This document shows, piece after piece, positions 9,041 through 17,191 of a stretch of DNA of 64,000 nucleotides. The notes under the pieces were generated by a model, which was not told where the DNA came from, did not search any database, and saw only the letters and a program-made list of their open reading frames with translations. The DNA is from Bacteroides fragilis. Lineage in GTDB: Bacteria; Bacteroidota; Bacteroidia; Bacteroidales; Bacteroidaceae. The stretch covers positions 620,001-684,000 of the forward strand of contig NZ_CP018937.1 in the NCBI RefSeq assembly GCF_002849695.1, in the 5' to 3' direction. The position numbers and the translations under genes were made by a program. Each line of letters begins with the position of its first letter. Positions within the stretch are counted from its first letter, which is position 1.

Positions 9041-9398
9041 TACATTTAAACGGCCAAAAATGGTGCTCATTTTCAACGGGGCACAGGTTCTTGTCGCCAT
9101 TACGCGCTCGCTACATAGTGCGGCGGAACTGACAAAAGGCAACTTGCAGGCCATTTCATTTTGTTGCACGGGCAAGTACGTATGCAGCGGCGGGCTCTAT
9201 TTCAGACATCTGCATCCGGATGTCGAGATCGAACTGTCCGACCTTGGCACGCTGATGCTGAAGGATTATGATGCCCTTTGCGGTGAGAAACGTACATACT
9301 ATCCGGTGCGCAAAATGGCCCACAAGCGGGCCTTGCTTGAGAATAAACATAAATCTGACAACAAAAAGAAAGGAGGAAATGATTATGAGAGAGAATAG
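9030..9398 (+). CDS. Hypothetical protein with Cys-containing core
   Basis: 122 aa. The core has FCCTGKYVCSGGLYFRHLHP and then an acidic EIELSDLGTLML segment; the C-terminus is Lys-rich (KHKSDNKKKGG). Overlaps the preceding gene by 11 bp and the following one by 20 bp, hence part of the antirepressor transcript. No family recognised; a small nucleic-acid-binding protein is possible from its charge. Confidence 0.6.
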   Translation: MRRSTFKRPKMVLIFNGAQVLVAITRSLHSAAELTKGNLQAISFCCTGKYVCSGGLYFRHLHPDVEIELSDLGTLMLKDYDALCGEKRTYYPVRKMAHKRALLENKHKSDNKKKGGNDYERE

Positions 9399-10521
9399 GA
9401 ACATTCCGTTTCGGGACTGGAACATACGGGTTTCCCGAAACCACAGCGGCCATCTGCACATCTGTGCCATGGACGTATGTAACATACTTAAACGGAGCGA
9501 GCTGCTTGAAGACGGGGCCATCGCCCGTATCTGCCCGACGGCATTGAGGATCAGTTTCCGGAAGAACGGACGGGAGCAGTGGAGTTTCCGGCCCATCGAT
9601 ATGCGCAGGCTTTTGCGGACGGTGCGCAAGGAGACTATTATACCCCGCGACATGCTTGACGAGCTGGAGGCATGGGGCAACCAGCTTCTGGAACTGGAGT
9701 CTGATGATCTGCACTCCGCGGTCCAGAATGACACAATCCTTCATTTCATGGAAGGGTTTCCTGTCACATTCCGGCGCATCGGTGACAAGCTGATGGTCAA
9801 CGCCACACAGATCACGATGCATTTCGGGAAGATTCCATCCGAGTGGCTCCGCATTGCCTCTACAGATATGCTCCGCAGGGAGATGGCGGGTAACGGACGT
9901 ACCGGAAAGTATGAGTCGCAAATCTTCACCACGCGTGGACGTGGACATGGGGCGACCTGGCTGGAATCCCCCCTTATCATACCGTTGGTCCGGTGGGTCA
10001 CACCGGAAGACCTGTCCCTGGCGGAATGGTGTGGTGAAGCTATCGAAAAGCTGTCCATGAAACGCCCGACGACCGCCATTCGTGAACATCCGAAGCCGGC
10101 GCCCCCCAATATGCCTTGCCTGGATTGTCCCATGCCGCAAGATATGGAGGCGGCAAAGGAACTGATCCGGGAACTACGGAAAGTGGTGCGCGACTCCATG
10201 CCCAAAATTGTCTTCTACGAGGAGTTCATCGAGAACAGGGACTGGTTCAAGAGCACACGTATCGCCGACGAGCTCGGTATCTCCCCGCGACAGCTGCATC
10301 AGTTTCTTGCCGAGGAAGGAATCTGCAAGTACGAAAAACGGCAGTGGGTGGTCTTCCCCTCCTGCCGGGCATGGCAATGTGATGTCCCCTACACATGGGA
10401 AAACAGCCGGGGAAAGGTATATACCTTCGGTTCGACAAAACGTTGGACGCAGGCCGGCCGTGAATGTATCATAGAGTTATGGCGGAAAAAGAATCCGGAA
10501 TACCATTTACCGGGCGCATAA
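9379..10521 (+). CDS. KilA-N / KilAC phage antirepressor-type protein
   Basis: 380 aa, starting at the ATG at 9379, which is preceded by a clear AGGAGG at 9371 - rare in this genome and decisive for the start. Residues 126-222 form a KilA-N domain (FRRIGDKLMVNATQI, FGKIPSEWL, then a WLESPLIIPLVRW helix). Residues 275-365 are a KilAC/ANT domain (IADELGISPRQLHQFLAEEG, KYEKRQWVV). This pairing is the classic DNA-binding antirepressor of temperate phages, which relieves lysogenic repression. Placed third in the operon that diverges from the virion genes, a fitting position for a lysis-lysogeny regulator. Confidence 0.8.
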   Translation: MIMRENRNIPFRDWNIRVSRNHSGHLHICAMDVCNILKRSELLEDGAIARICPTALRISFRKNGREQWSFRPIDMRRLLRTVRKETIIPRDMLDELEAWGNQLLELESDDLHSAVQNDTILHFMEGFPVTFRRIGDKLMVNATQITMHFGKIPSEWLRIASTDMLRREMAGNGRTGKYESQIFTTRGRGHGATWLESPLIIPLVRWVTPEDLSLAEWCGEAIEKLSMKRPTTAIREHPKPAPPNMPCLDCPMPQDMEAAKELIRELRKVVRDSMPKIVFYEEFIENRDWFKSTRIADELGISPRQLHQFLAEEGICKYEKRQWVVFPSCRAWQCDVPYTWENSRGKVYTFGSTKRWTQAGRECIIELWRKKNPEYHLPGA

Positions 10522-10961
10522 CGATGGAGACAGCATTACAGCGGATAATCCGCAAGACAGGAAGGCGTCCGGTGGAATGCCGCTGTCCGCTATGCAGGCG
10601 GCAATGCCACACCCCGTGCCTTGGTACGCCGGAAGATATCCTGCGGCTACTGAAAGCCGGATATAAGGAGAGGCTGGCACCCACCGGATGGGCTGTGGGA
10701 TTGTTGCATGGAAAAGTTCCGGGCATTGTACCAATGGTACAGGCCAGGCAGGAAGCCGGAAGATGTACATTTTTCCGGGACGGCTTATGCGGGCTGCACT
10801 CCATCGGACTCAAACCTACGGAAGGAAGACTGTCATATCACACCATCACAAAGGAGAACCTGAAATTCAGCAAATCGCTCTCCTGGAACGTGGCCAGGGA
10901 GTGGCTGGACGAACGGAATGCCGGTACGATACGGGAGATCTGCCGGCTGATGGAGAAATAG
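10479..10961 (+). CDS. Cys-rich putative metal-chelating protein (YkgJ-like)
   Basis: 160 aa from the ATG at 10479. Eight Cys are arranged as CRCPLCRRQCHTPC near the N-terminus and CTFFRDGLCGLH later, the pattern of the YkgJ/zinc- or iron-chelating CxxCxxCC family, in which clustered cysteines bind one metal. It overlaps the antirepressor gene by 43 bp. What it does in a phage is unknown. Confidence 0.6.
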   Translation: MAEKESGIPFTGRITMETALQRIIRKTGRRPVECRCPLCRRQCHTPCLGTPEDILRLLKAGYKERLAPTGWAVGLLHGKVPGIVPMVQARQEAGRCTFFRDGLCGLHSIGLKPTEGRLSYHTITKENLKFSKSLSWNVAREWLDERNAGTIREICRLMEK

Positions 10962-10965
10962 TCGG

Positions 10966-11034
10966 GAGACGGCTCCGTGAATGAGGCTAAAATATAACCC
11001 GTTAATTCCTCCGTGCCGATTTCATGGCCGTCTC
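10966..11034. repeat. Inverted repeat in intergenic gap
   Basis: GAGACGGC (10966-10973) pairs with GCCGTCTC (11027-11034), closing a 53-nt loop region. The following bases (TTATTAATT) do not form a proper T-tract, so it may be a weak terminator or an mRNA 3' end. Confidence 0.4.
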
Positions 11035-11073
11035 TTATTAATTCATATCAATTGAAAACAATTTGCACCAGTC

Positions 11074-11334
11074 ATGGCTATCCTTACCATGAAACCAAAT
11101 AAAAGCAATGATATGGAATTAAAAAGCAGAATGACCGTCGAGGAGATGGCGGCACACCTGACGGAACATACCGGCAAGTTCGCCAACCGGGTTTCCGTGG
11201 GACGTTATGCCAGGAAACTGGGTTACTCCGTGTATAAACCGATGCGAAATGGCAAAATATGCCACTTCTATGTCAATCCCGCAATAAGGGATGATGAAGC
11301 GGGAAATTCACAAACGGACGTTTCCGGGAAATAG
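11074..11334 (+). CDS. Small winged-helix-like DNA-binding candidate
   Basis: 86 aa. After MTVEEMAAHL and a polar turn comes VSVGRYARKLGYSVYKP and then a hairpin KICHFYVNP, which reads like a helix-turn-helix followed by a wing. No named family. The next gene starts 6 bp downstream. In-frame ATGs at 11089 and 11113 are alternative starts. Confidence 0.55.
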   Translation: MAILTMKPNKSNDMELKSRMTVEEMAAHLTEHTGKFANRVSVGRYARKLGYSVYKPMRNGKICHFYVNPAIRDDEAGNSQTDVSGK

Positions 11335-11340
11335 CGCGCC

Positions 11341-11799
11341 ATGAAAGAAAATAATGAAAAAAAAGCGGCCGTGATACCGTTTCTGAAATGCTTCAGCGGA
11401 CTGGTGGGAGCATTTCCACCGGAAGAGGTCATATTCATGATGTACATGGCGGACCGCACACGTCTGCGGGAGAAGGGATATGACACTTTGCGTAGCAAAC
11501 GGTATCATATGGAGAGCATGGAGATCGGTTCGCGCCTTTTTGATAAATGCGTGAAGAAGGCAACATGCATGGGGCTGCTTAAACGGGTGCCGCTTGGCGG
11601 AATGTATGATTATCTCTGGGACATGCATGCTTATGACAGGCTCGTGAGAATACTGGCGGAACTGAAAACATCCTTTTGTGTCAAGGCATTCTGCCGGCAG
11701 GTGTTTGATGTGGAAAAAAGAACAGTGATGTCCGTCTCCGACAAGGAGGTTTACCACTGGAAGGAGAACGGGCAAAAGCACGGAACATGTCCGCCCTGA
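11341..11799 (+). CDS. Hypothetical protein, possible winged-helix replication factor
   Basis: 152 aa. The segment FPPEEVIFMMYMADR ... SRLFDKCVKKATCMGLLKRVPLGGMYDY has the helix-turn-strand rhythm of the winged-helix domain found in phage replication initiators and DnaD-like proteins (two helices, then a loop with a YDY hairpin). That comparison is by eye only. It closes a transcription unit: a good terminator follows 22 bp after its stop. Confidence 0.55.
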   Translation: MKENNEKKAAVIPFLKCFSGLVGAFPPEEVIFMMYMADRTRLREKGYDTLRSKRYHMESMEIGSRLFDKCVKKATCMGLLKRVPLGGMYDYLWDMHAYDRLVRILAELKTSFCVKAFCRQVFDVEKRTVMSVSDKEVYHWKENGQKHGTCPP

Positions 11800-11820
11800 A
11801 AAGAGGCACATGGAAGAATA

Positions 11821-11854
11821 ACAGACGGTATCATTGCATGCCGTCTGTTTTTTT
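11821..11854 (+). terminator. Rho-independent terminator
   Basis: ACAGACGG pairs with CCGTCTGT across a 12-nt loop, followed by a run of seven T. Ends the 8.6-11.8 kb operon. Confidence 0.8.
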
Positions 11855-11907
11855 ATATCCGTAGCCATATGCGACAAACAACAGATGTCTAAATTGAAAC
11901 AAAATAT

Positions 11908-11948
11908 GGCGCCAGGGGGAGAAGCCCCGGACGCCCCGTTTTTTTTAC
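11908..11948 (+). terminator. Second terminator-like hairpin
   Basis: GGCG/CGCC and GGGG/CCCC stems around GAGAAG, then GTTTTTTTT. A back-up terminator 54 bp after the first. Confidence 0.65.
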
Positions 11949-12051
11949 CTTGAAGATGATACAAATGTACCGGATAACTGAGACGAGGGGTGTTACAAAT
12001 GTAGCAACAATACTATAAGTAGTATCATACAAGAAGAAGATGGTAGATGTA

Positions 12052-12078
12052 CTTTTTTCTTTGGAGCAAAGAAAAAAG
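12052..12078. repeat. 12-bp perfect inverted repeat
   Basis: CTTTTTTCTTTG, loop GAG, CAAAGAAAAAAG. An almost pure Y/R palindrome with no T-tract context; I recall similar palindromes in Bacteroides intergenic DNA, but that is memory, not a search. Confidence 0.5.
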
Positions 12079-12104
12079 ATACCAAAAAAGAAACAGATAG
12101 ATAG

Positions 12105-12136
12105 CAGACGGCATCGCCGTCTGTTTTTGTTTTTAT
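12105..12136 (+). terminator. Third terminator hairpin with the same stem as the first
   Basis: CAGACGGC, loop ATC, GCCGTCTG, then TTTTTGTTTTT. Its stem repeats the CAGACGG stem of the terminator at 11821. Confidence 0.7.
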
Positions 12137-12226
12137 AAGGGAAAGAGCAAAAAAAAGAAAGGCCACTTCCCCTTCAGATTCCTAAAAGAGAGAACGATAG
12201 AATAATATTCTCCCCCTATTGTCGTG

Positions 12227-13006
12227 TTATCGCCTGACATCCTTGCCCCGGTTCAGCTTGACGATGGAGCGCACACAGTCACACACCAGTTCGGCATCCT
12301 TATGCTCCCTGAAATAGTTTCCGCATTCCAGGCGCTTTCTGTCTGACGGCCGGCTGCTGTCCCTGCATTCACAGATTTCCAGGACATCATTCAGGTAATA
12401 GTATTTTCCTCCACGATTGATATGTATTTCCAGCGGTTCAAGGCGTTTCAGCCGTCCGTTCCATACAATCCCTTCCCGGTGCAGCGCATCGGCAAACCGG
12501 CTGCGGGCACTGGTTCCTATCGGGGTAATCTGCCAATTCTCCGCAACGCCGATTTCCTCATGCAGTGAATGACGCAGGGTGCCGTCCTCCTCCATCAGGC
12601 AATACAACACAAGATTCCCTTTCCTGTCAATCTCCTTGAACGCCCCCAATATGACATGCTCGTCCAAAAGGCTCACTTTCACCTGCTGCCCGTCTTTGGG
12701 TATGTACATCGATTCCGACAATGCGCCTTTGCGCCTGTCCCATACCAGATGCCGTTTGTTCAACAGACGCTGTAACGCAATCTTCTGTTCCGTATCCGCC
12801 TCCCGGCAATCTTTCAAGGGCATTACGACATCGTCCGTAAGAAGTTGTTTGTCCGCAGTCACCCTGACCGGGACTGAAATACACTCGCCGGAAACATCAC
12901 CCACAAGTCCCGTCTCCAATGTTGCCTCATTGAACACGGCCAGCCCCTTGCTTATGGAGAGTTCGCCCGGAATATTCCTGATATCCTTTCTACGATATGG
13001 TTTCAT
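12227..13006 (-). CDS. Hypothetical protein, lone leftward gene
   Basis: 259 aa, not recognised. It is the only minus-strand gene within the 8.6-53.6 kb rightward cluster. It reads like two beta-rich halves: residues 60-150 with KVSLLDEHVILGAFKEIDRKG, and 150-259 with EIHINRGGKYYYLNDVLEI and a Cys pair near the end (ECGNYF, LVCDCVR). It has its own promoter box on the minus strand (TATATTTG at 13087-13080) and about 70 nt of leader, so it is controlled separately, as a lysogenic or maintenance gene would be. Confidence 0.65.
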   Translation of the reverse strand: MKPYRRKDIRNIPGELSISKGLAVFNEATLETGLVGDVSGECISVPVRVTADKQLLTDDVVMPLKDCREADTEQKIALQRLLNKRHLVWDRRKGALSESMYIPKDGQQVKVSLLDEHVILGAFKEIDRKGNLVLYCLMEEDGTLRHSLHEEIGVAENWQITPIGTSARSRFADALHREGIVWNGRLKRLEPLEIHINRGGKYYYLNDVLEICECRDSSRPSDRKRLECGNYFREHKDAELVCDCVRSIVKLNRGKDVRR

Positions 13007-13077
13007 TATTCATCCTTTTCTTCGCTTCCTTCCTGTAACATTCAAAAGCCATGTTTCATACACAAGAGAAACATTAT

Positions 13078-13087
13078 GGCAAATATA
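13078..13087 (-). promoter_or_regulatory. -7 box of the 12227-13006 gene
   Basis: Minus-strand TATATTTGCC fits the Bacteroides TAnnTTTGY element and lies about 70 bp upstream of the ATG at 13006. A TTTTTG stands 12 nt upstream, closer than the usual -33 spacing. Confidence 0.5.
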
Positions 13088-14740
13088 CACATTATTCAGC
13101 AAAAAGACAGGCGTTTAAACACCAATTCTCAGGATTCTTATACAAAATCACAAAAAACATACAAAAAAGTCAAGAATCATACACATGCATTTCCATATAT
13201 ATTCTATATGGTTAATAAATAGACTATTACAGCGTAATCCCTACCGATGAAAATTCCATTTGAACATGCTGTTTTACAGAATCCAACAAGCCGTTTCTTA
13301 CCGGTACAATCAAGAATATATACCAAGAGCCGGATACTTTGGCACTATATATTTATGCCCACATTTCCGATGTTCCCCAAAACCGGCCTTACCCGCAAGA
13401 AACGAAAATCTTCTGAAAGTCTGTATATCCATGAAAACCGGAAGTATGTGTATCTGTGGCTTGGGAATGTCTTATAAATGCCGGAATAACAGTTATGATT
13501 GTATTTAAAACCGCTGTAAGTCCATGTCCCCGTTATTATATATTTTTTGACGTCCGCTTACAATTTTATGGCAGGACCCCATATTGGATCGTTTTAAAAA
13601 ACGGGATTTGGAAAAATGCCCCGAGGATAGAAATCGAATCCGCACCTTGGAGTACACCCACCCGGTTCTTTTTAAAATTGTTACTATATTAATTTACAAT
13701 AAGTTACTTGTTTTACTTTTATATAAAGTAAACATAAAACAGACTTTGTTATTATTATTAGTTACAAAATGAAAGCAATATATATTTTTTCATTCTGTTT
13801 TTATCTAATTTGGATATTTATTCAGACCTATACCATTGATAATTAAATATATAGTAAAACTTTCATTTTAATATACATATAGAAACGGGCTTTTTTCGTT
13901 TTTTGCAATGAAAAATTTTTTTTTCGCAAAAGCTATTATTTTATATATTGTTGATATTCAATGAATTAATAATTCTCTTCGCGCGTATGCGTACCATATT
14001 CGCAAAAGGGGTGTTTTTGAAACAATCTAAAAAAAATTCTCAAAAAGTTTTGCAGTTCTGAAAAACAGTTTTATAATAGTCATGTACTCGAAAGCCAAAC
14101 AAACGGCAAACAAGTACGGAGAAAAAAAGAAAAAAAATAGATAACTAAAAAACAGATTTAAAAAACAGAAAAACAAAGACCGCCAAGAGCGAGAAACAAA
14201 AAGCCCTTTTTGTGGGAAACCTATTTTTGAGGCTTGGAAAATCAAAAATTCGCTTGTTCGCTTTGGAGCGATTAAATAGGGTGTTAAATAACCACACCGA
14301 GCAGGACTACAAACCAATGTAGCAAGTTGGAACGGCTAAAAACGTGTTTTTAGACCGCATACACAAAGCACGCAAATTTGGGAGTGCAAGTTGTATGAAA
14401 AAGGACGTGTAAGAATAATGCCATAATTGCGCCCAGTGCGCTCGGAATAAAATGCACGATAGCGGTAAAAACTATCCGTATAGGGGACGCCGGTAAATGT
14501 ATATGCCAATGCTATGCGCAATACCCGGCTCGGCAAAACGCCTAAATGCCTCACCTTAAAGTTATCTGCCGGATTGGAAAAGATCCGGGACGTGCCAAAG
14601 AAACGTCTTGTCGAAATTGGAGTAAGCGAGCGTTTGCCATGATGCGAAGTTACAGGTATTTGTCATTTAACATTGCAAATATAGTATTTTTTTGCGAGCA
14701 AACTATAGGGCACGTTAAGAAAGTTGCGGAAATGAATTAA
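13088..14740. other. 1.65-kb non-coding stretch with AT-rich core
   Basis: No convincing gene on either strand; short open frames here have no start context, no coding-like composition and overlap one another. About 13690-13980 is extremely AT-rich with homopolymer runs and a near palindrome (TTTACTTTTATATAAAGTAAA type, around 13713). About 14030-14730 is mixed in composition with small inverted repeats such as GCAC...GTGC around 14370. A good -7 box faces left at 14681-14673. Replication origin, attachment or long non-coding RNA are all possible; the sequence alone does not decide. Confidence 0.5.
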
Positions 14741-14776
14741 AACCCGCGCATGTAGGGTGAAATACATGGGCGGGTT
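14741..14776 (+). ncRNA. Two-step hairpin just upstream of tRNA-like fold
   Basis: AACCCGC pairs with GCGGGTT and, inside it, CATGTA with TACATG around GGGTGAAA. It directly precedes the tRNA-like element and the gene at 14887, so it lies in that gene's leader or in an RNA processed from it. Confidence 0.5.
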
Positions 14777-14778
14777 AT

Positions 14779-14846
14779 GGGCACGTGGCAATGGCTGCCA
14801 CATTTCGCAGCAATGTGAGATTTCCGGTTCGATTCCGGAAGTGCTC
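14779..14846 (+). ncRNA. tRNA-like structure upstream of the 14887 gene
   Basis: The 68 nt fold on paper as a four-way junction: acceptor-like stem GGGCAC/GTGCTC (one G-U); arm GTGGCA/TGCCAC with a 5-nt loop; arm of 8 bp closed by a GCAA tetraloop; and a perfect T-arm, TTCCGG-TTCGATT-CCGGAA. The T-loop is canonical, but the arm in the anticodon position either has a GNRA tetraloop or, if refolded, a 7-nt loop reading GCA with C instead of U at position 33. It is therefore unlikely to decode and looks like a mimic or degenerate tRNA. It ends 40 bp before the start codon. Confidence 0.55.
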
Positions 14847-14886
14847 GCAATACGCACTTTTGCGTAGTAACTAATACTTTATCATT

Positions 14887-15612
14887 ATGGCAACAAGCAG
14901 ATTAAATTCAGAACAGTTTGTAAATTTGGTGAACGGGTTGAAAGGCGTGATCCTTGTGTACAAAAGTACAGACCGTGACGGCAATGAAAAAGAAACCGCC
15001 CAACAGTTCTTCGGTGCGGATTATGAACCGAAAGACAAGACGCAGGATGAAATTTTCCGTGTGTGGAAAAATGTGGTGATGACTTTCTGGGCTGTCAAAG
15101 CCGAAGAAATCAAATTGCGTGAGGCGAACGACGGCATCCGCTCGAAACTCCGTGCCACAACTCCGTGTGCCGTCATCTTCCGCACCCAAAAGGGTGAAAC
15201 GGTGAAACGCTTCGACTTGGAAGAGTCCGTATGGGCAAAAATCGGTCTTGTACCGACCAAAAAGGACTTTGAACGTACGGCACGTGACTACAAGAAAGCT
15301 ATCCACGCCGCCGCAAAAGCGTCCTTTGATGCGCTTGGTTTCCGTGTGGCGCTGCCAAGAGAAGCGGAACAACCGGTACCACAACCTGCCGAAATCCCGG
15401 CAGCAGTGACCGTAGAAACGACTGCCGGAACCGTGGCGGAACAGGCGGGCGCCAAAAGCAAGGGCAAAGGCAGAAACAAAGCAACCGAACAACCGGCTGC
15501 CGGACAGTCCCAAGAACAGCCTGCTGAAGTAACCGCTGAAACAACCGCCGGAGCTGTTTCCGAACAGGCGGCAGGACAACAACCTGCCACTGATATGAAA
15601 ACTGCCGCCTGA
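14887..15612 (+). CDS. Hypothetical protein with repetitive Ala/Glu/Gln tail
   Basis: 241 aa. Residues 1-150 are a folded-looking domain (NSEQFVNLVNGLKGVILVYK, then FFGADYEP, DEIFRVWKNVVMTFW and EESVWAKIGLVPTKKDFERTARDYKKA). From about 160 the protein is low-complexity with two imperfect copies of an EVTAETTAGAVSEQAAG-type unit separated by a basic KSKGKGRNK. No family recognised. It stands alone: tRNA-like element upstream, own terminator downstream. Confidence 0.7.
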   Translation: MATSRLNSEQFVNLVNGLKGVILVYKSTDRDGNEKETAQQFFGADYEPKDKTQDEIFRVWKNVVMTFWAVKAEEIKLREANDGIRSKLRATTPCAVIFRTQKGETVKRFDLEESVWAKIGLVPTKKDFERTARDYKKAIHAAAKASFDALGFRVALPREAEQPVPQPAEIPAAVTVETTAGTVAEQAGAKSKGKGRNKATEQPAAGQSQEQPAEVTAETTAGAVSEQAAGQQPATDMKTAA

Positions 15613-15646
15613 TTCATTGGAATTTCCGGTGAATTGCAGGTAACAT

Positions 15647-15687
15647 GCCCGCATTGTATGGCAGTGTGCCGACTTTGCGGGCTTTTT
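15647..15687 (+). terminator. Terminator of the 14887 gene
   Basis: GCCCGCA pairs with TGCGGGC, enclosing a second small hairpin (GGCA-GTG-TGCC), and is followed by TTTTT. Confidence 0.75.
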
Positions 15688-15883
15688 CCGTCCAACTGTC
15701 TACATATCACTGTATGCCAATGGTATATCCTGCAACAAAGTGGTTTGTGAGAGTAAAGATGTTGCTATTTGCCGTATCACCGCCATTGTTATACAGCGTG
15801 GCACATCCGGGCAAACACTTGCGGTCAAAATGCCGCCATCAGCATAACTCCCGTTTTACAGGGAGATGCCGGATTAAATTCAC
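15688..15883. other. Non-coding stretch with small hairpin
   Basis: No gene visible. It holds a hairpin CTCCC-GTTTTACA-GGGAG (15848-15865) immediately before the second tRNA-like element. Confidence 0.4.
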
Positions 15884-15930
15884 GGGTGCTTCAGGTCTTG
15901 GCTGAAAACGGGTTCGATTCCCGTACACCC
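15884..15930 (+). ncRNA. D-armless tRNA-like element
   Basis: 47 nt: GGGTG/CACCC closing stem, an arm TTCAG/CTGAA with 7-nt loop GTCTTGG (U at position 33, CUU in the anticodon place), and a T-arm ACGGG-TTCGATT-CCCGT, followed by ACA. The D-arm is absent. The T-loop heptamer is the same as in the element at 14779. It may be a minimal tRNA relic or an RNA-processing signal. Confidence 0.5.
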
Positions 15931-15995
15931 ACACTTCCAATTTAACTTCCACAATTTACTTCTTTGCGTCGTGAGATGCCGTTCCCACCCCCGAC

Positions 15996-16070
15996 ATAAC
16001 ACGGTTGACGTAGTGCAGCAGGGCTGCCTTCAAATCACCCTTCACTGGGTGAGCTACGTCCCGCTGTTAT
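15996..16070 (+). ncRNA. Three-way-junction RNA candidate
   Basis: Nested pairing: ATAACA/TGTTAT outside, then GACGTAG/CTACGTC, which encloses two hairpins, GCAGC-AGG-GCTGC and TCACCC-TTCACT-GGGTGA. All four stems are perfect. It lies 65 bp before the gene at 16136, so it could be a leader regulator. No known riboswitch core is recognised. Confidence 0.55.
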
Positions 16071-16135
16071 CCCCAGTTTGGAACGTGAGGTAAAAGGAAA
16101 CACCGAAAAACAGATAACTTATAATATATTTCAAC

Positions 16136-16531
16136 ATGGTAGAGATATTTTCCACAGACCGTACCATGAGTCTGGGCTGCTTTGTAAATTTCAAGGCTGC
16201 CAAAGGTACACTCAGCGGGCTTGCCGATGCCGGGATACTCAGCGAAAAACCGGCTGTCATGGTGTGCAGCTACAAGAATGACGAACCGCAACAGGAATAT
16301 GTCGCAACTTATTCCGGCGGGAAATGGCATACGCCACGGATACCCAAAGTTCCCCATGCCGTCGAAAACAGGACAAAAAGACGCCACAGGAAACGTTTGC
16401 GCAAAGAATACCCGACTCCGGAACACTGCTTCCGTGAAGGGTTTCCTGACTGGATGAACAGGTCATACCCGGTGCCATATGCCGACAATCTCAGAAGTTG
16501 CAACCGGAAATGCCGGATACATGCGGTATAA
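16136..16531 (+). CDS. Hypothetical basic protein
   Basis: 131 aa, with a strongly basic block RTKRRHRKRLRK at about 79-90. The N-terminal half is neutral (SLGCFVNFKAAKGTL, then VMVCSYKND) and the end has Cys residues. Not recognised. First gene after the RNA-rich region. Confidence 0.55.
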   Translation: MVEIFSTDRTMSLGCFVNFKAAKGTLSGLADAGILSEKPAVMVCSYKNDEPQQEYVATYSGGKWHTPRIPKVPHAVENRTKRRHRKRLRKEYPTPEHCFREGFPDWMNRSYPVPYADNLRSCNRKCRIHAV

Positions 16532-16559
16532 TGCAATAATCAAAACAAGACATAATCAC

Positions 16560-16841
16560 ATGAGAACATTAGCAGATGTAAAAAGAAAAATGGAACTCGG
16601 TTCCAACTGGCACTGCGTCAGGCTGTCCGGAGGCAACGAGGATATGGGCGTACGTGAGGTCGGCAAAGTACAGGGCAATGCCGTGGCTTTCCTCAGCGGT
16701 GGGAAACTCTCGTGGCTCTGGTGGCCAAAAGCAAAGGACGTGCAGGTACAAGGCAACTCGTTTACCATATTCCGAAACGGGAAGCCGGCACTTCGGTACA
16801 CCCTTGTGGAACAGGCGCCACAGACAGTCAGTACAAAATAA
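16560..16841 (+). CDS. Small hypothetical protein
   Basis: 93 aa from the ATG at 16560; longer in-frame extension overlaps the preceding gene and is rejected. Beta-rich: LGSNWHCVRLSGG, then FLSGGKLSWLWWPKAKDVQVQGNS. No family. Confidence 0.6.
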   Translation: MRTLADVKRKMELGSNWHCVRLSGGNEDMGVREVGKVQGNAVAFLSGGKLSWLWWPKAKDVQVQGNSFTIFRNGKPALRYTLVEQAPQTVSTK

Positions 16842-16942
16842 TATGAATTAATAACAACCATGGGGGCGGAATGCCCCTATGCTTTTACAAACAGGAGAAA
16901 AAAAAGAATGGCAAAAATAACGGAAAAACAAATAGGAGAACC

Positions 16943-17191
16943 ATGGGAACAAACAACTTGTCCACCCACCGGCGTGGTGTGATCCTGCGCGGTATCTGCG
17001 GCGGAGCCGCATTGAAAGACAAGTCACCGCAGATTTCAGAAGACAATACCGTCATAACCTGTGGTGCGGAACTCAGTATCTGGGATATCTGTGCCATATC
17101 GAGCGATGCCGAAGCCTTCGGGCTGCAGGTCAAGTTCGGTTATGACGGACATACGAGAATCACTTTTACCCCTAAAGAACAACCGGAATGA
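16943..17191 (+). CDS. Small hypothetical protein
   Basis: 82 aa, start ATG at 16943 with AGGAG 6 nt upstream. Contains ILRGICGGAALKDKSP and a C-terminal beta hairpin (QVKFGYDGHTRITFTP). Its last codons overlap the next start (ATGA). A 24-codon frame from 16908 runs through the same start region and may be a leader, but is not annotated separately. Confidence 0.6.
   Translation: MGTNNLSTHRRGVILRGICGGAALKDKSPQISEDNTVITCGAELSIWDICAISSDAEAFGLQVKFGYDGHTRITFTPKEQPE

Noticed and set aside
13247..13772. Several overlapping plus-strand frames
   Set aside because: Unrelated short frames in different registers with no ribosome site and AT-driven composition.
14779..14846. Functional tRNA-Cys(GCA)
   Set aside because: The needed fold has C at position 33, a mismatched acceptor pair and an almost missing D-arm; tRNA-like is the safer statement.
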